Shown: in pieces, positions 45,792 through 54,028 of the stretch
Layout of the letters: the number at the start of each line of letters is the position of its first letter
Numbering within the stretch: position 1 is the stretch's first letter
Assembly: GCF_028747985.1 (NCBI RefSeq)
Contig: NZ_CP118108.1
Location: 1,617,501 to 1,681,500, forward strand
DNA from: Paenibacillus urinalis
Lineage (GTDB): Bacteria; Bacillota; Bacilli; Paenibacillales; Paenibacillaceae
Direction of reading: 5' to 3'
Length of the DNA stretch: 64,000 bases
Translations under genes and position numbers: made by a program
The notes under the pieces: model-generated
What the model was told of the DNA's origin: nothing
The model's database searches: none
Seen by the model: only the letters and a program-made list of their open reading frames with translations

Positions 45792-46334
45792 ATGCTGATT
45801 ATGGTAACAGGTGGAGTAAGCAGCGGTAAAACCCGATTTGCCCTTTCCTATGCCTCAAGACTAGCCCGTGAAGGGATCTATGTTACAGCAACAGACAATC
45901 AAGACAGACTCGATGAGCTAAGGACACCTGCCAGACTTCGGACAATACATATAAGTGCTGAGCATTCACTGCCAGATGTGCTGGATCATATCAATCGTGA
46001 ATCCAACCTGTTTGCAGCGGAGAGACGAATCGTCGTTGTAGATAGCTTGACGGCTTGGCTGGCAGGTGAAATGAAATCCTGCTGGAATACAGCAGATCGA
46101 ATGAAGATCAAGGCGAAAGTGGAATTATTAAAAGAGGTTATTGTATCTTATCAAGGGTTACTACTCATCGTAACAAATGAAATGCATGGAAGCTTCCACC
46201 CTTCTGAGGATGAGAAGTGCTTTGTCAGCTGGATGACTGAAGTCAACCATTTGATCGCTTCAAGAAGCGACCAGGTATTTATGCTGATCTCGGGAATAGC
46301 TGCAGAGATCAGCAAGGGTCAGATTCGCTATTAA
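45792..46334 (+). CDS. CobU-like adenosylcobinamide kinase/guanylyltransferase
   Basis: This 180-residue P-loop protein resembles CobU, which phosphorylates adenosylcobinamide and transfers GMP to it in cobalamin assembly. The P-loop is GGVSSGKT near the N-terminus, and VVVDSLTAWLAGEM, LIVTNEMHG and LISGIAAEI follow in the CobU order. The HxxRRP region with the guanylylated His in canonical CobU is not recognisable; in its place is ELRTPARLRTIHI. Activity may thus be altered. No other corrin synthesis genes are nearby except the adenosyltransferase. Confidence 0.72.
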   Translation: MLIMVTGGVSSGKTRFALSYASRLAREGIYVTATDNQDRLDELRTPARLRTIHISAEHSLPDVLDHINRESNLFAAERRIVVVDSLTAWLAGEMKSCWNTADRMKIKAKVELLKEVIVSYQGLLLIVTNEMHGSFHPSEDEKCFVSWMTEVNHLIASRSDQVFMLISGIAAEISKGQIRY

Positions 46335-46344
46335 TTGGAGGGTA

Positions 46345-46917
46345 ATGATGAAAATATATACCAAATCGGGAGATAAGGGAAAAACTTCGGTCATCGGTGC
46401 AAGAGTGCCCAAGGATGATGACCGTATTGAGGCTTACGGAACGATCGATGAGCTCAACTGCTTCGTCGGTCAGGCAATCAGCCTTGCCGAAACCGATTCA
46501 AAGTACGAGGATCTGTGCAAAGAGTTAAGACAAATTCAGCAAGAGCTGTTCGATTGCGGATCAGACCTGGCTTTTGTCAAGATTGAAGAAGGGAATTACA
46601 AAGTATCTGCTGAGCTAGCTGGTCAGCTAGAAGCGTGGATTGATCTCCATCAAGAAGAGAATCCTCAAATTGAGCGATTTATTATTCCGGGCGGCAGCCC
46701 ATTCTCTTCGGCCCTGCATGTATGCAGGACGGTGTGCCGTAGAGCAGAACGTCGAATGGTGACTCTAGGTTCACATACCGATATTAATCCAGCTGTAAGG
46801 CTGTATATGAATCGCTTGTCGGACTATTTCTTTGTCATCGCCCGTACAGCTAATGTTCGTGCAGGTATTCCGGACGTTGAATATATTCGAAGTAAAAAGG
46901 TGTTCCGCAGTAAATGA
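46345..46917 (+). CDS. PduO-type cob(I)alamin adenosyltransferase
   Basis: This 190-residue protein is an ATP:cob(I)alamin adenosyltransferase of the PduO/MMAB family, which makes adenosylcobalamin. It has the N-terminal IYTKSGDKGKTSVIG ATP site, the EAYGTIDELN helix and the C-terminal CRRAERRMVTL and YMNRLSDYFFVIAR active-site segments. TTGGAGGG lies 6 to 9 bases before the ATG; ATG 46348 is an alternative. It is 10 bp after the CobU-like gene and overlaps the pseudouridine synthase start by 4 bp. Confidence 0.92.
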   Translation: MMKIYTKSGDKGKTSVIGARVPKDDDRIEAYGTIDELNCFVGQAISLAETDSKYEDLCKELRQIQQELFDCGSDLAFVKIEEGNYKVSAELAGQLEAWIDLHQEENPQIERFIIPGGSPFSSALHVCRTVCRRAERRMVTLGSHTDINPAVRLYMNRLSDYFFVIARTANVRAGIPDVEYIRSKKVFRSK

Positions 46918-47891
46918 TAACGTATTATGAACCTATTACCTATACCGTACAACCAGAAGATGAAGGGATGCTGCTGAAGACGATTCTGCAGCGCAGATTA
47001 GGTGTGTCACGCAAGCTGATGTCGAAGCTCAAGCTGACAGAGCAGGGAATACAGTTAAACGGTGAAAGGGTATATATCAGTGTCAAGGTTCGCAGGGGAG
47101 ATCTTGTAGAGCTTCGTATGGAGAAGGAAACCTCCACGGATATATTGCCTGAGAATATTCCCTTCGACATATTATACGAGGATGAGCATCTGCTCGTCGT
47201 GAACAAGCAAGCCGGAATCATTGTTCATCCGACACATGGACATTATACGGGAACACTTGCGAATGGGGTCGTGCATTACTGGGCACAAAAAGGGGAACAG
47301 GTTCGCTTTAGACCTGTGCATCGGCTGGACCAAGAGACCTCAGGCGTGCTGTGTATTGCCAAGAACCCGTATATTCATCAGCATATTTCTGAACAAATGA
47401 TTGCAGGCACTGTTGATAAATATTACACGGCCGTTGTTTTCGGTCATCCTGTCCCTTCTAAGGGCGTAGTGGATGAACCGATTGACCGTGACCCGAATGA
47501 GCCACATCGCCGGATTGTAACGACGGACGGTTATGCTGCAAGGACGTTATATCAAGTCGAAACAGCTTATGAATGGGCCAGCAAAGTACGAATCAAGCTT
47601 GAGAGCGGACGCACGCATCAAATCAGAGTACACATGAAGCATTTGGGCTGCCCGCTAATTGGTGATTCATTCTATGGACAAGCTTCACCGGATTGGACGG
47701 CTGCCTCCACGGAAAGACTTGCGCTCGCTCATACTTGGATTGAGCGACAGGCCCTTCACGCGAGCGAGCTGGTTATCGTTCATCCGATCACAGGCCATAG
47801 CGTACGCTTTACCGCGCCGCTCCCAGAAGATATACAGAGGCTGGATCAGAAGCTAAAGACAACTATGAATCGTAATAATGAGGAGATTTAA
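46914..47891 (+). CDS. RluD-family pseudouridine synthase
   Basis: This 325-residue enzyme isomerises uridine in rRNA to pseudouridine. It has an N-terminal S4-like domain (residues 10-75, LLKTILQRRLGVSRKLM) and the RluA/RluD catalytic core with the Asp in HRLDQETSGVL and ESGRTHQIRVHMKHLGCPLIG. The ATG overlaps the adenosyltransferase stop (ATGA), so coupled translation is likely. The exact rRNA position is not deduced; several paralogues usually occur in such genomes. Confidence 0.9.
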   Translation: MITYYEPITYTVQPEDEGMLLKTILQRRLGVSRKLMSKLKLTEQGIQLNGERVYISVKVRRGDLVELRMEKETSTDILPENIPFDILYEDEHLLVVNKQAGIIVHPTHGHYTGTLANGVVHYWAQKGEQVRFRPVHRLDQETSGVLCIAKNPYIHQHISEQMIAGTVDKYYTAVVFGHPVPSKGVVDEPIDRDPNEPHRRIVTTDGYAARTLYQVETAYEWASKVRIKLESGRTHQIRVHMKHLGCPLIGDSFYGQASPDWTAASTERLALAHTWIERQALHASELVIVHPITGHSVRFTAPLPEDIQRLDQKLKTTMNRNNEEI

Positions 47892-47895
47892 CGAC

Positions 47896-48255
47896 ATGAG
47901 TAAACTGACAGTATATCAATATGCAAAGTGCGGCACCTGCCGCAAAGCCGTTAAATGGCTGGAAGAGCGTGGACATGAGCTTACGCTGATCCCTATTTTT
48001 GAAGAGCCTCCAGGCCCAGAGAAGCTGACAGAGCTAGTTAATAACAGTGGGCTGGAACTCAAGAAGTTTTTTAACACCAGCGGTGAGGTGTACAAGGAAT
48101 TGAATCTGAAGGACAAGCTGAAAGAGATGTCAAGCCAGGAGCAGATCGAGCTGCTGTCCTCCAATGGCAGATTAATCAAGCGTCCGATTGTTACTGACGG
48201 AAATAAAGTATCTGTGGGCTTCAAGGAGGAACAGTACCAAGACATGTGGAGCTGA
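47896..48255 (+). CDS. ArsC/Spx-fold thioredoxin-like protein
   Basis: This 119-residue protein has the ArsC/Spx fold: VYQYAKCGTCRKAVKWLEE with a CxxC motif at Cys13/Cys16, and C-terminal RPIVTDGNKVSVGF. This pattern is found in YffB/ArsC-like proteins and also in the Spx/MgsR regulators of Bacilli; the conserved Arg-Pro after the core favours the ArsC-like group. Its role is not clear; arsenate reduction is not supported by arsenic genes nearby. The start is ATG 47896 with AGGAGA 10 bases upstream; it is 4 bp after the synthase gene. Confidence 0.82.
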   Translation: MSKLTVYQYAKCGTCRKAVKWLEERGHELTLIPIFEEPPGPEKLTELVNNSGLELKKFFNTSGEVYKELNLKDKLKEMSSQEQIELLSSNGRLIKRPIVTDGNKVSVGFKEEQYQDMWS

Positions 48256-48322
48256 TTGCTAAAATTAGCATAAGGAAGCAGTGTTCTTTCCAGCGATTAA
48301 CCCCCAACAGTGGATGTGGCTG

Positions 48323-48331
48323 TGCTATAAT
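48323..48331 (+). promoter_or_regulatory. extended -10 promoter before the exonuclease gene
   Basis: TGC-TATAAT (48323-48331) forms an extended -10 element about 48 bp before the GTG start. No good -35 box is visible. Confidence 0.5.
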
Positions 48332-48378
48332 ACGGGGAGTAAAGATTAGCATGGAATAGAACAGGAGCGTTAACAATC

Positions 48379-49275
48379 GTGAGTATAGAAACAAAAGATC
48401 AATCGGTATTGTTAGTCGATGGTATGGCAGTATTGTTTCGGGCGTATTATGCCACAGCTTCAGGCGGTTATATTAGACGGACCAAGGATGGAATTGCAAC
48501 CAATGCGGTATATGGATTCATCCGTTATTTCTGGGATGCAGTGCAGACCTTTAATCCGACACATGTGGTATGCTGCTGGGATCTGGGCGGCGGAACGTTC
48601 CGCGGTGAACATTACGCTGATTACAAAGGAAACAGACCAGAAGCTCCCGAAGATCTTGTACCTCAATTTACTATGATTCAAGAAGTAATGGACAGCTTGG
48701 GCGTACCGAATATTAGTGCTGCTGGATATGAGGCGGATGATTGCTTAGGAACACTCAGCCGTTCATACAATGAAGAGCTGGACATGAACGTTATGATCTT
48801 GTCTGGTGATCATGATCTGCTGCAGCTGGTGAACGAAAGAACCAAAGTTATTATTATGAAAAAAGGTCACGGCAATTATAAAGTATATACTCCGGAATCT
48901 CTGTACGAAGAGAAGCAGCTTCATCCACGGCAAATCATTGATATGAAGGGCTTGATGGGAGATGCGAGTGATAACTACCCCGGCGTGAGAGGAATCGGCG
49001 AGAAGACGGCGATGAAGCTGGTTCAAGAGTACGATTCCATTGAAGGAATTCTGGAGCATATGGATGATCTGTCTCCGTCCATTCGCAAGAAGATCGAAGC
49101 AGATATGGACATGCTCCATTTATCTCGCAAGCTTGCAAAAATTCATTGCGAGGTTCCTGTTGCATGCTCGCTTGAGAGCAGTTTGCTTGTTCTGGATCAT
49201 GCGCAGATCATTAGCAAATTTGAGGAGCTGGAGATGAAGAGTCTCTGCTCATTAATGGGAGTAGCGATCGGCTGA
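48379..49275 (+). CDS. 5'-3' exonuclease (PolA N-terminal domain type)
   Basis: This 298-residue protein matches the FEN/5'-3' exonuclease family as in B. subtilis YpcP. The N-terminal VLLVDGMAVLFRAYY, the FRGEHYADYKGNRPE arch, the metal site YEADDCLGTL and SGDHDLLQLV, and the helix-hairpin-helix PGVRGIGEKTAMKL are all visible. It removes RNA primers or flaps from DNA. GTG 48379 is the start, with AGGAG about 11 bases upstream. The gene is monocistronic and has its own terminator. Confidence 0.92.
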   Translation: MSIETKDQSVLLVDGMAVLFRAYYATASGGYIRRTKDGIATNAVYGFIRYFWDAVQTFNPTHVVCCWDLGGGTFRGEHYADYKGNRPEAPEDLVPQFTMIQEVMDSLGVPNISAAGYEADDCLGTLSRSYNEELDMNVMILSGDHDLLQLVNERTKVIIMKKGHGNYKVYTPESLYEEKQLHPRQIIDMKGLMGDASDNYPGVRGIGEKTAMKLVQEYDSIEGILEHMDDLSPSIRKKIEADMDMLHLSRKLAKIHCEVPVACSLESSLLVLDHAQIISKFEELEMKSLCSLMGVAIG

Positions 49276-49319
49276 GATTGTATTATTCTTGTCGATAAGA
49301 TTAAGGAATTAGAGAAAAG

Positions 49320-49352
49320 GAGTGCTGGCTGATCATGGGTCGGCACTCTTTT
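49320..49352 (+). terminator. exonuclease gene terminator
   Basis: GAGTGC (49320-49325) pairs with GCACTC (49343-49348), followed by four Ts. Confidence 0.8.
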
Positions 49353-49494
49353 ATATAAAAAAATGTATATTACCAATTGACCAAAAATCGATTTCGGGTA
49401 ATGATAGTACTTGAGTTGTGTGCCCGGAAGGTTCAAACTTGTTGGTAAGCGATTACATAAAAGTGAAATCAAATGATAGACGGAGGCGTTAAAA

Positions 49495-50163
49495 TTGACG
49501 AGAGATGCTGCATCTTCCCGTGTGGTTTCGTTAAATGTAGGAAGCAAAGTGAAGATGATGAATGGCAGCAAAGAGATATATTCCGCGATATTCAAATCTT
49601 CTACAACGGAGCGGCTGTTCTTATCCAGAACAGGATTTCATGGTGATGAACAGGCGGATCTAGTCAATCATGGTGGTGAGGATAAGGCGGTATGTGTCTT
49701 CAGCCATCAAGCATACCCGGTGTATGAGGATTTGCTGGGACGCACTCTCGATCCTGGAGCATTCGGTGAGAATGTAACCGTATCGGAGTTTGGTGAAACC
49801 GATGTATATATCGGCGATACGTTTCAGCTGGGTGAAGCGGTCGTACAGATCAGCCAGCCCCGAGTGCCATGCTTCAAGCTTGGACTGAAGCATCAGCACA
49901 AAGAGCTTCCGCTTCATTTTCAGACCACGGGATTGACGGGCTATTATTTTCGTGTCTTGACAGAGGGTTATGTGTCTTCAGAGGATTCCTTGACGCTGCA
50001 ATCAAGAGAACAGGATTCCTTAAGTGTAATGGAGGCTAATGTTATCATGCATCACCGGAAGACGGATGTTAGCTCCATTAAGAAATTGTTATCGCTCTCA
50101 GCTCTTGCGGCAAGCTGGAAAGAAACACTCAGCAAACGGCTGGCAAAGCTGGAGACAACCTAG
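49495..50163 (+). CDS. MOSC domain protein (YiiM-like)
   Basis: This 222-residue protein has a MOSC domain, which binds molybdenum cofactor or sulfur/persulfide groups. It shows the YiiM layout: FLSRTGFHGDEQADLVNHGG, then EDKAVCVFSHQAYP and DPGAFGENVTV, and the conserved Cys in QPRVPCFKLG. A C-terminal 3-alpha helical region follows. The physiological substrate is not known; YiiM-type enzymes reduce N-hydroxylated compounds. It starts with TTG 49495 after CGGAGGCG. Confidence 0.85.
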   Translation: MTRDAASSRVVSLNVGSKVKMMNGSKEIYSAIFKSSTTERLFLSRTGFHGDEQADLVNHGGEDKAVCVFSHQAYPVYEDLLGRTLDPGAFGENVTVSEFGETDVYIGDTFQLGEAVVQISQPRVPCFKLGLKHQHKELPLHFQTTGLTGYYFRVLTEGYVSSEDSLTLQSREQDSLSVMEANVIMHHRKTDVSSIKKLLSLSALAASWKETLSKRLAKLETT

Positions 50164-50184
50164 AACAATAACGGAGGGTTAATC

Positions 50185-51087
50185 ATGGGAGTACTTGGAG
50201 CAATTGAAGCTGGTGGAACGAAATTTGTATGCGGTGTAGGTAATGAGCAAGGTGAGGTATTTGAAAGAGTCAGCTTTCCAACAACGAAGCCGGAAGAAAC
50301 GATGGCTCAGGTGATCTCTTTTTTTGAACAGCATAAGATCGAGGCACTTGGTGTAGGGTCTTTTGGACCTATTGATCCTATCAAATCGAGTCCTACATAT
50401 GGTCATATTACGACAACACCAAAGCCTTTCTGGGGTGGTTATAATATCATTGGTAAATTGAAATCGCATTTTCAGGTTCCGATGAGTTTTGATACCGATG
50501 TGAATGGAGCCGCGCTGGGAGAATATACTTGGGGAGCAGCAAAAGGGCTGGATAGCTGCATTTATATTACGGTAGGTACCGGTATTGGCGCAGGAGCGGT
50601 AGTATCCGGGCAATTAATTCACGGCTTGTCACATCCTGAAATGGGGCATATTAGTGTAAGACGTCATCCGGAGGATACTTATGAGGGATTTTGCCCATAT
50701 CATGGTGACTGCCTGGAAGGGATCGCGGCAGGTCCTGCGATATCCAAACGTTGGGGCAAACAAGGCATCGAGCTTCCCGCAGATCATCCGGCTTGGGAGA
50801 TGGAGGCTTATTATCTGGCTCAGGCTTTGGTAAATTACGTGCTTATTCTCTCTCCGCAGAAGATTATTATGGGCGGCGGTGTTATGAAGCAGGAGCAGCT
50901 CTTCCCTCAAGTGAGAGCACAGCTGAAGAAGCTGCTAGGAGGTTATGTACAGCATCCAAGTATTATGGAGCGAGTCGACGAATATGTCGTTTATCCTGAA
51001 CTGGGTGATAATGCCGGGATCTGTGGTGCGCTTGCACTGGCCAAGCTGGCCAAAGAAGAAGCCAAAATCGAACTGGGATTGAACTAG
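50185..51087 (+). CDS. ROK-family fructokinase
   Basis: This 300-residue sugar kinase has the ROK ATP site GAIEAGGTKFVCGVG, the middle FDTDVNGAALGEY, GTGIGAGAVV, and the zinc motif EDTYEGFCPYHGDCLEG with the His/Cys ligands. It matches the fructokinase type (GmuE/YdhR), which phosphorylates fructose or mannose with ATP. ACGGAGGG lies 9 bases before the ATG. It is 21 bp after the MOSC gene, probably in the same unit, and ends at a strong terminator. Confidence 0.93.
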   Translation: MGVLGAIEAGGTKFVCGVGNEQGEVFERVSFPTTKPEETMAQVISFFEQHKIEALGVGSFGPIDPIKSSPTYGHITTTPKPFWGGYNIIGKLKSHFQVPMSFDTDVNGAALGEYTWGAAKGLDSCIYITVGTGIGAGAVVSGQLIHGLSHPEMGHISVRRHPEDTYEGFCPYHGDCLEGIAAGPAISKRWGKQGIELPADHPAWEMEAYYLAQALVNYVLILSPQKIIMGGGVMKQEQLFPQVRAQLKKLLGGYVQHPSIMERVDEYVVYPELGDNAGICGALALAKLAKEEAKIELGLN

Positions 51088-51186
51088 ACGAATTAAAATT
51101 CTGAGTACACACGGCATATACATTCTTGAAATATTTATCAATTATGGTATGATGATGACTAACAGAACAGTACGGATTTCATGAGG

Positions 51187-51229
51187 AAGCACCTCTCTCG
51201 CATTTAAATGTGGGAGGGGTGCTTTTTTT
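51187..51229 (+). terminator. fructokinase gene terminator
   Basis: A long stem pairs AAGCACC...CTCTCGCA (from 51187) with TGTGGGAG...GGGTGCTT (to 51223), followed by a T-run to 51229. Confidence 0.9.
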
Positions 51230-51278
51230 GTTGTCTTGTTATGCGTGCTGGGCTGACTTAAGGAGGAGGACGAATAGC

Positions 51279-52283
51279 ATGAAGATTGTATTTATGAACC
51301 AGCTTTCAAATACGGCTCCCGGAGCGGAAGTGACTTATGCACAGTTATGGATTGGAGAGGAAGAAGGAAGGTGGAAGCTGGGCTGGAACAAGAACAGCCT
51401 TGAAGAGGAGGTCTCGGACATTTGGTATGAAGGTACGTCATGGAATGAAATGATGCATATTTATCGCCTGCAGCTGGCGATCAAGATGAGCGAAGGATAT
51501 AGACCGCTGATTGAAGGTGTGTTTCATGAAGCAGGGGACACAAGAACGAGAAGCCAAGGGGCGACCAAGCTGCAATGCTATAGCGAGCTCTATGGACGTG
51601 AGGAATTGTATCAGGAGCTGTGCGTATGGCGGAGAAGGAAGGCTCAAACAGAGCGGAAAGCCCCTTATTTTATAGCCAGCAATCGGCTGCTTCGAATGAT
51701 CAGTGCCTATGTTCCACATACCCTTGAGGAGCTGCGTGAGCTGCCGGGTGTCGGTGATAATAAGGCGGCAGAGTACGGGGAGGAAATTCTGGCCATTACG
51801 GCAAATGAAGCAAGAGAGCATGCATTTCCGCTTGATTGGGTACATGAAGCCCTGAATGAAGAAGAGTATGAATCATGGGTATTCAAGCAAAAGGAGCAGA
51901 AATATAAGCAGGAGCTGGAGCGTTTTACATTAAAGAAGACTGTATTATCAGGTATTGCCAGTAATCTTTCTCTGGATGAGATCAGCACAAGCTCTGGATT
52001 AACACGGAGAGAATTGGTTGATTTTCTCGAGGAGCTGGAGAAAGGAGGGTACGATACAGAAGCACTGATTGCCAAGGAGCTGGTATGGATGACCGATGAA
52101 GAGCAGGAGCAGATTTGGAATGCTTATGATGAGCTGGGCACGGGCTTCTTGAAGCCGGTACTGCAGCGTGTATATGGCGAAGATCCTTCTTCTGTAGGGC
52201 CGCTGGATCAGCTGTACGAGCGTCTGCGCATGGTTCGTATTCGGTTTAGAAGACAGACAGAAGCAGATCGACAAGTCGGCTAG
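51279..52283 (+). CDS. HRDC domain protein
   Basis: This 334-residue protein has an HRDC nucleic-acid-binding domain (about residues 115-190): YFIASNRLLRMISAYVPHTL then ELRELPGVGDNKAAEYGEEI, as in RecQ helicases and RNase D. The rest has no helicase or nuclease motif; it includes a basic helical region and a predicted winged-helix-like stretch. The start is ATG 51279, 7 bases after AAGGAGGAGG; an in-frame ATG at 51210 lies in the upstream terminator. Function is not known beyond likely DNA or RNA binding. Confidence 0.85.
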   Translation: MKIVFMNQLSNTAPGAEVTYAQLWIGEEEGRWKLGWNKNSLEEEVSDIWYEGTSWNEMMHIYRLQLAIKMSEGYRPLIEGVFHEAGDTRTRSQGATKLQCYSELYGREELYQELCVWRRRKAQTERKAPYFIASNRLLRMISAYVPHTLEELRELPGVGDNKAAEYGEEILAITANEAREHAFPLDWVHEALNEEEYESWVFKQKEQKYKQELERFTLKKTVLSGIASNLSLDEISTSSGLTRRELVDFLEELEKGGYDTEALIAKELVWMTDEEQEQIWNAYDELGTGFLKPVLQRVYGEDPSSVGPLDQLYERLRMVRIRFRRQTEADRQVG

Positions 52284-52295
52284 ATTAAAAATATA

Positions 52296-52333
52296 AAGGG
52301 TCCGAACGCTGTCTTAGACAGCTCTGGACCCTT
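52296..52333. terminator. bidirectional terminator between HRDC and corA genes
   Basis: AAGGGTCC (52296-52303) pairs with GGACCCTT (52326-52333), and GCTGTC (52308-52313) with GACAGC (52317-52322). It sits between two convergent genes; the T-runs are short. Confidence 0.75.
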
Positions 52334-52365
52334 ACATCATTTTATTTACAATATCGAAGATGAGG

Positions 52366-53301
52366 TCATATCCAGTCTTTCTTGCGGAAAATCCAATACA
52401 TCGATAGACCGAGCACGAAGATCACACCGATAACGATAAAATAAGCATATTTATAATCTAGTTCAGGCATGTTGGTGAAGTTCATCCCATAGATGCCTGT
52501 GATCAGAGTCAGCGGCATGAACACCGTAGTAATCGCCGTGAACACACGCATGATTTCATTGGCACGGTTTGAAATACTGGACTGATAAGCCTCACGTAAG
52601 TTCCCCATCAGATCGCGGAGTGTATCGAAGGTTTCAGATATTTTCACCGCATTTTCATAAATGTCGCTGAAATATTTCTGAAGCTGATCATCAATTAACC
52701 GCAGATCTTTTTTGTTAAGTGTATTGATGACTTCTTTCTGTGGAGACAGCGCCTTTCTTAACCACAGAATCTCACCTCGCAGACCAATGATCTCGTTCAG
52801 ATGCGACTTCTTGGTGTGCATCAGAATGTCTTCCTCCAGCTCATCAATCCGTGCCTCAAGCCGGTCACCAACTGTAAAATAATTGTCAACGATCGAATCG
52901 ACAAGGTAATAGAGGAAACGGTCAGGTGTGCTGACTTCTTCCTCCCAGAGAATAGGCTTGAGTGTGCGAAGCTCGTTAATCTTCTGCTTGGTAACCGTAA
53001 TAATATAATGTCTACCCAGAAATAGGTTCACGGCACGTAAAAATATTTCTTCATCATCAAACCGGATGCTGTTTACAACGATAAAATAATGGCTTTCATA
53101 TATTTCGAGCTTTGGACGCTGTTCTTCCTCACTGAGACAGTCTTCAACGGCCAGATCATGCATGGAGAAGAGAGGCTGCAGCACAGCCAGATCGTCGACA
53201 TCTGCATCAATCCAGTAGAACCCTTCAGCGGGAGGAGTAATTGTATCTTCAATGTTGTCAAGCGGAGTAAAAACTCCTTCATTCACCAGTCTTATTTTCA
53301 T
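52366..53301 (-). CDS. corA: CorA-type magnesium/cobalt channel
   Basis: This 311-residue protein forms the pentameric CorA channel for Mg2+ (and other divalent ions). The cytoplasmic N-terminal domain covers residues 1-240, and two membrane helices at the C-terminus flank the selectivity motif YGMNFTNMP. It ends with the basic WIFRKKDWI tail. AAGGAGTGG lies 5 to 8 bases before the ATG on the minus strand. It has its own promoter and a structured leader of about 260 nt, suggesting RNA-level control. Confidence 0.93.
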   Translation of the reverse strand: MKIRLVNEGVFTPLDNIEDTITPPAEGFYWIDADVDDLAVLQPLFSMHDLAVEDCLSEEEQRPKLEIYESHYFIVVNSIRFDDEEIFLRAVNLFLGRHYIITVTKQKINELRTLKPILWEEEVSTPDRFLYYLVDSIVDNYFTVGDRLEARIDELEEDILMHTKKSHLNEIIGLRGEILWLRKALSPQKEVINTLNKKDLRLIDDQLQKYFSDIYENAVKISETFDTLRDLMGNLREAYQSSISNRANEIMRVFTAITTVFMPLTLITGIYGMNFTNMPELDYKYAYFIVIGVIFVLGLSMYWIFRKKDWI

Positions 53302-53432
53302 GTGTATCCACTCCTTATTAATCTCCCGTAAATGTTATAGGGACAAGCTGAATAACGAAGGAAAGTGAACGCATCAGTGCTGGTAAAGTGAAGGGTCACA
53401 CAATTTAAGCAGGTATAGAGAAGAGGTCTCGC
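53302..53432 (-). other. distal part of the corA leader
   Basis: On the minus strand, this stretch follows the structured element and runs to the corA start codon. It is moderately U-rich with runs such as CTTCTC and CTTTCC but no clear terminator. It holds the AAGGAGTGG ribosome site. I see no other gene in it. Confidence 0.4.
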
Positions 53433-53538
53433 CCGTAAAATATGCGCTCCCGTCCAACCGGCAAGCTGATGGTACATCCTATATAGTTATATTTATTCGG
53501 CTGCCAGCTAGGCCTCGGGTCGCCTTCCATTTTACGTC
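53433..53538 (-). promoter_or_regulatory. candidate structured RNA in the corA leader
   Basis: Three nested helices are visible: CGTAAAAT (53434-53441) with ATTTTACG (53529-53536), CCCG and GCG (53449-53452, 53444-53446) with CGGG and CGC (53516-53519, 53521-53523), and GGC plus AGCTG (53460-53462, 53464-53468) with GCC and CAGCT (53512-53514, 53505-53509). The element is 60-130 nt into the corA transcript on the minus strand, so it could be a metal-sensing leader. It does not match the M-box, yybP-ykoY or cobalamin core sequences that I know. Confidence 0.5.
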
Positions 53539-53570
53539 ACCCCATCATTTTAGATATTTAACACTTGACT

Positions 53571-53599
53571 AGTATAACGCTCTCGAATTAAGCAATCAA
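53571..53599 (-). promoter_or_regulatory. predicted corA promoter
   Basis: On the minus strand TTGATT (53594-53599) and TATACT (53571-53576) are spaced by 17 bp. The start would be near 53564, about 30 nt before the structured element. Confidence 0.7.
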
Positions 53600-53641
53600 G
53601 AATGAAAATATTACACTATTCAAAGGCAGTCTATGTATGTG

Positions 53642-53686
53642 AAGCACATCTGGTGCTTTATTTTCTTGAGTTGTCTTCTGGTGCTT
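53642..53686 (+). repeat. hairpin and direct repeat between corA and metA promoters
   Basis: AAGCAC (53642-53647) pairs with GTGCTT (53653-53658), followed by TATTTT. The sequence CTGGTGCTT with an A/T tail occurs twice (53650-53658 and 53678-53686). The role is unknown; it may insulate the two divergent promoters. Confidence 0.45.
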
Positions 53687-53705
53687 ATTTTGAACAGTCC
53701 AGTTC

Positions 53706-53734
53706 TTGACGAATAACGATCTAATCATTATAGT
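53706..53734 (+). promoter_or_regulatory. promoter of the S-box metA operon
   Basis: TTGACG (53706-53711) and TATAGT (53729-53734) are spaced by 17 bp, 31 bp before the SAM riboswitch. Confidence 0.82.
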
Positions 53735-53765
53735 AATGGGTATATGACAATAAAATATAGCGAAA

Positions 53766-53949
53766 TCTTATCAAGAGTAGGTGGAGGGACTAGCCCGATG
53801 ATACCCGGCAACCGGCGAATACGCACGGTGCTAATTCTTGCAGTCGTCTGATCTTATTTATTAAGGGTACAGACGAATTGAGAGATGAGAGAGGCGCATT
53901 TTCGAATACGAACAGATGACCTTTCTCGATTACTGAGTGAGGTCTTTTT
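53766..53949 (+). promoter_or_regulatory. SAM-I (S-box) riboswitch with terminator
   Basis: The aptamer core is clear: TCTTATCAAGAG (from 53766), then GGTGGAGGGACTAGCCCGA and GATACCCGGCAACC. P1 is closed by TCTTATC (53766-53772) and GATGAGA (53884-53890). The expression platform is a terminator, GACCT (53918-53922) with AGGTC (53940-53944) and five Ts. GAGAGAGG (53887-53894) can pair with CCTTTCTC (53920-53927) as antiterminator. SAM binding should switch off metA-metI-metC. Confidence 0.96.
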
Positions 53950-54028
53950 GTGTTAGGACGAAATATTCTGCTCCCCCATGCTCTCTCATGATATTCGCTC
54001 TTCAAACACCATATAAGGAGGAGTATTA

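Noticed and set aside
53302..53538. Mg2+ M-box (ykoK) riboswitch before corA
   Set aside because: The GGTGAGGCTCC-type start and the conserved M-box loops are absent on either strand.
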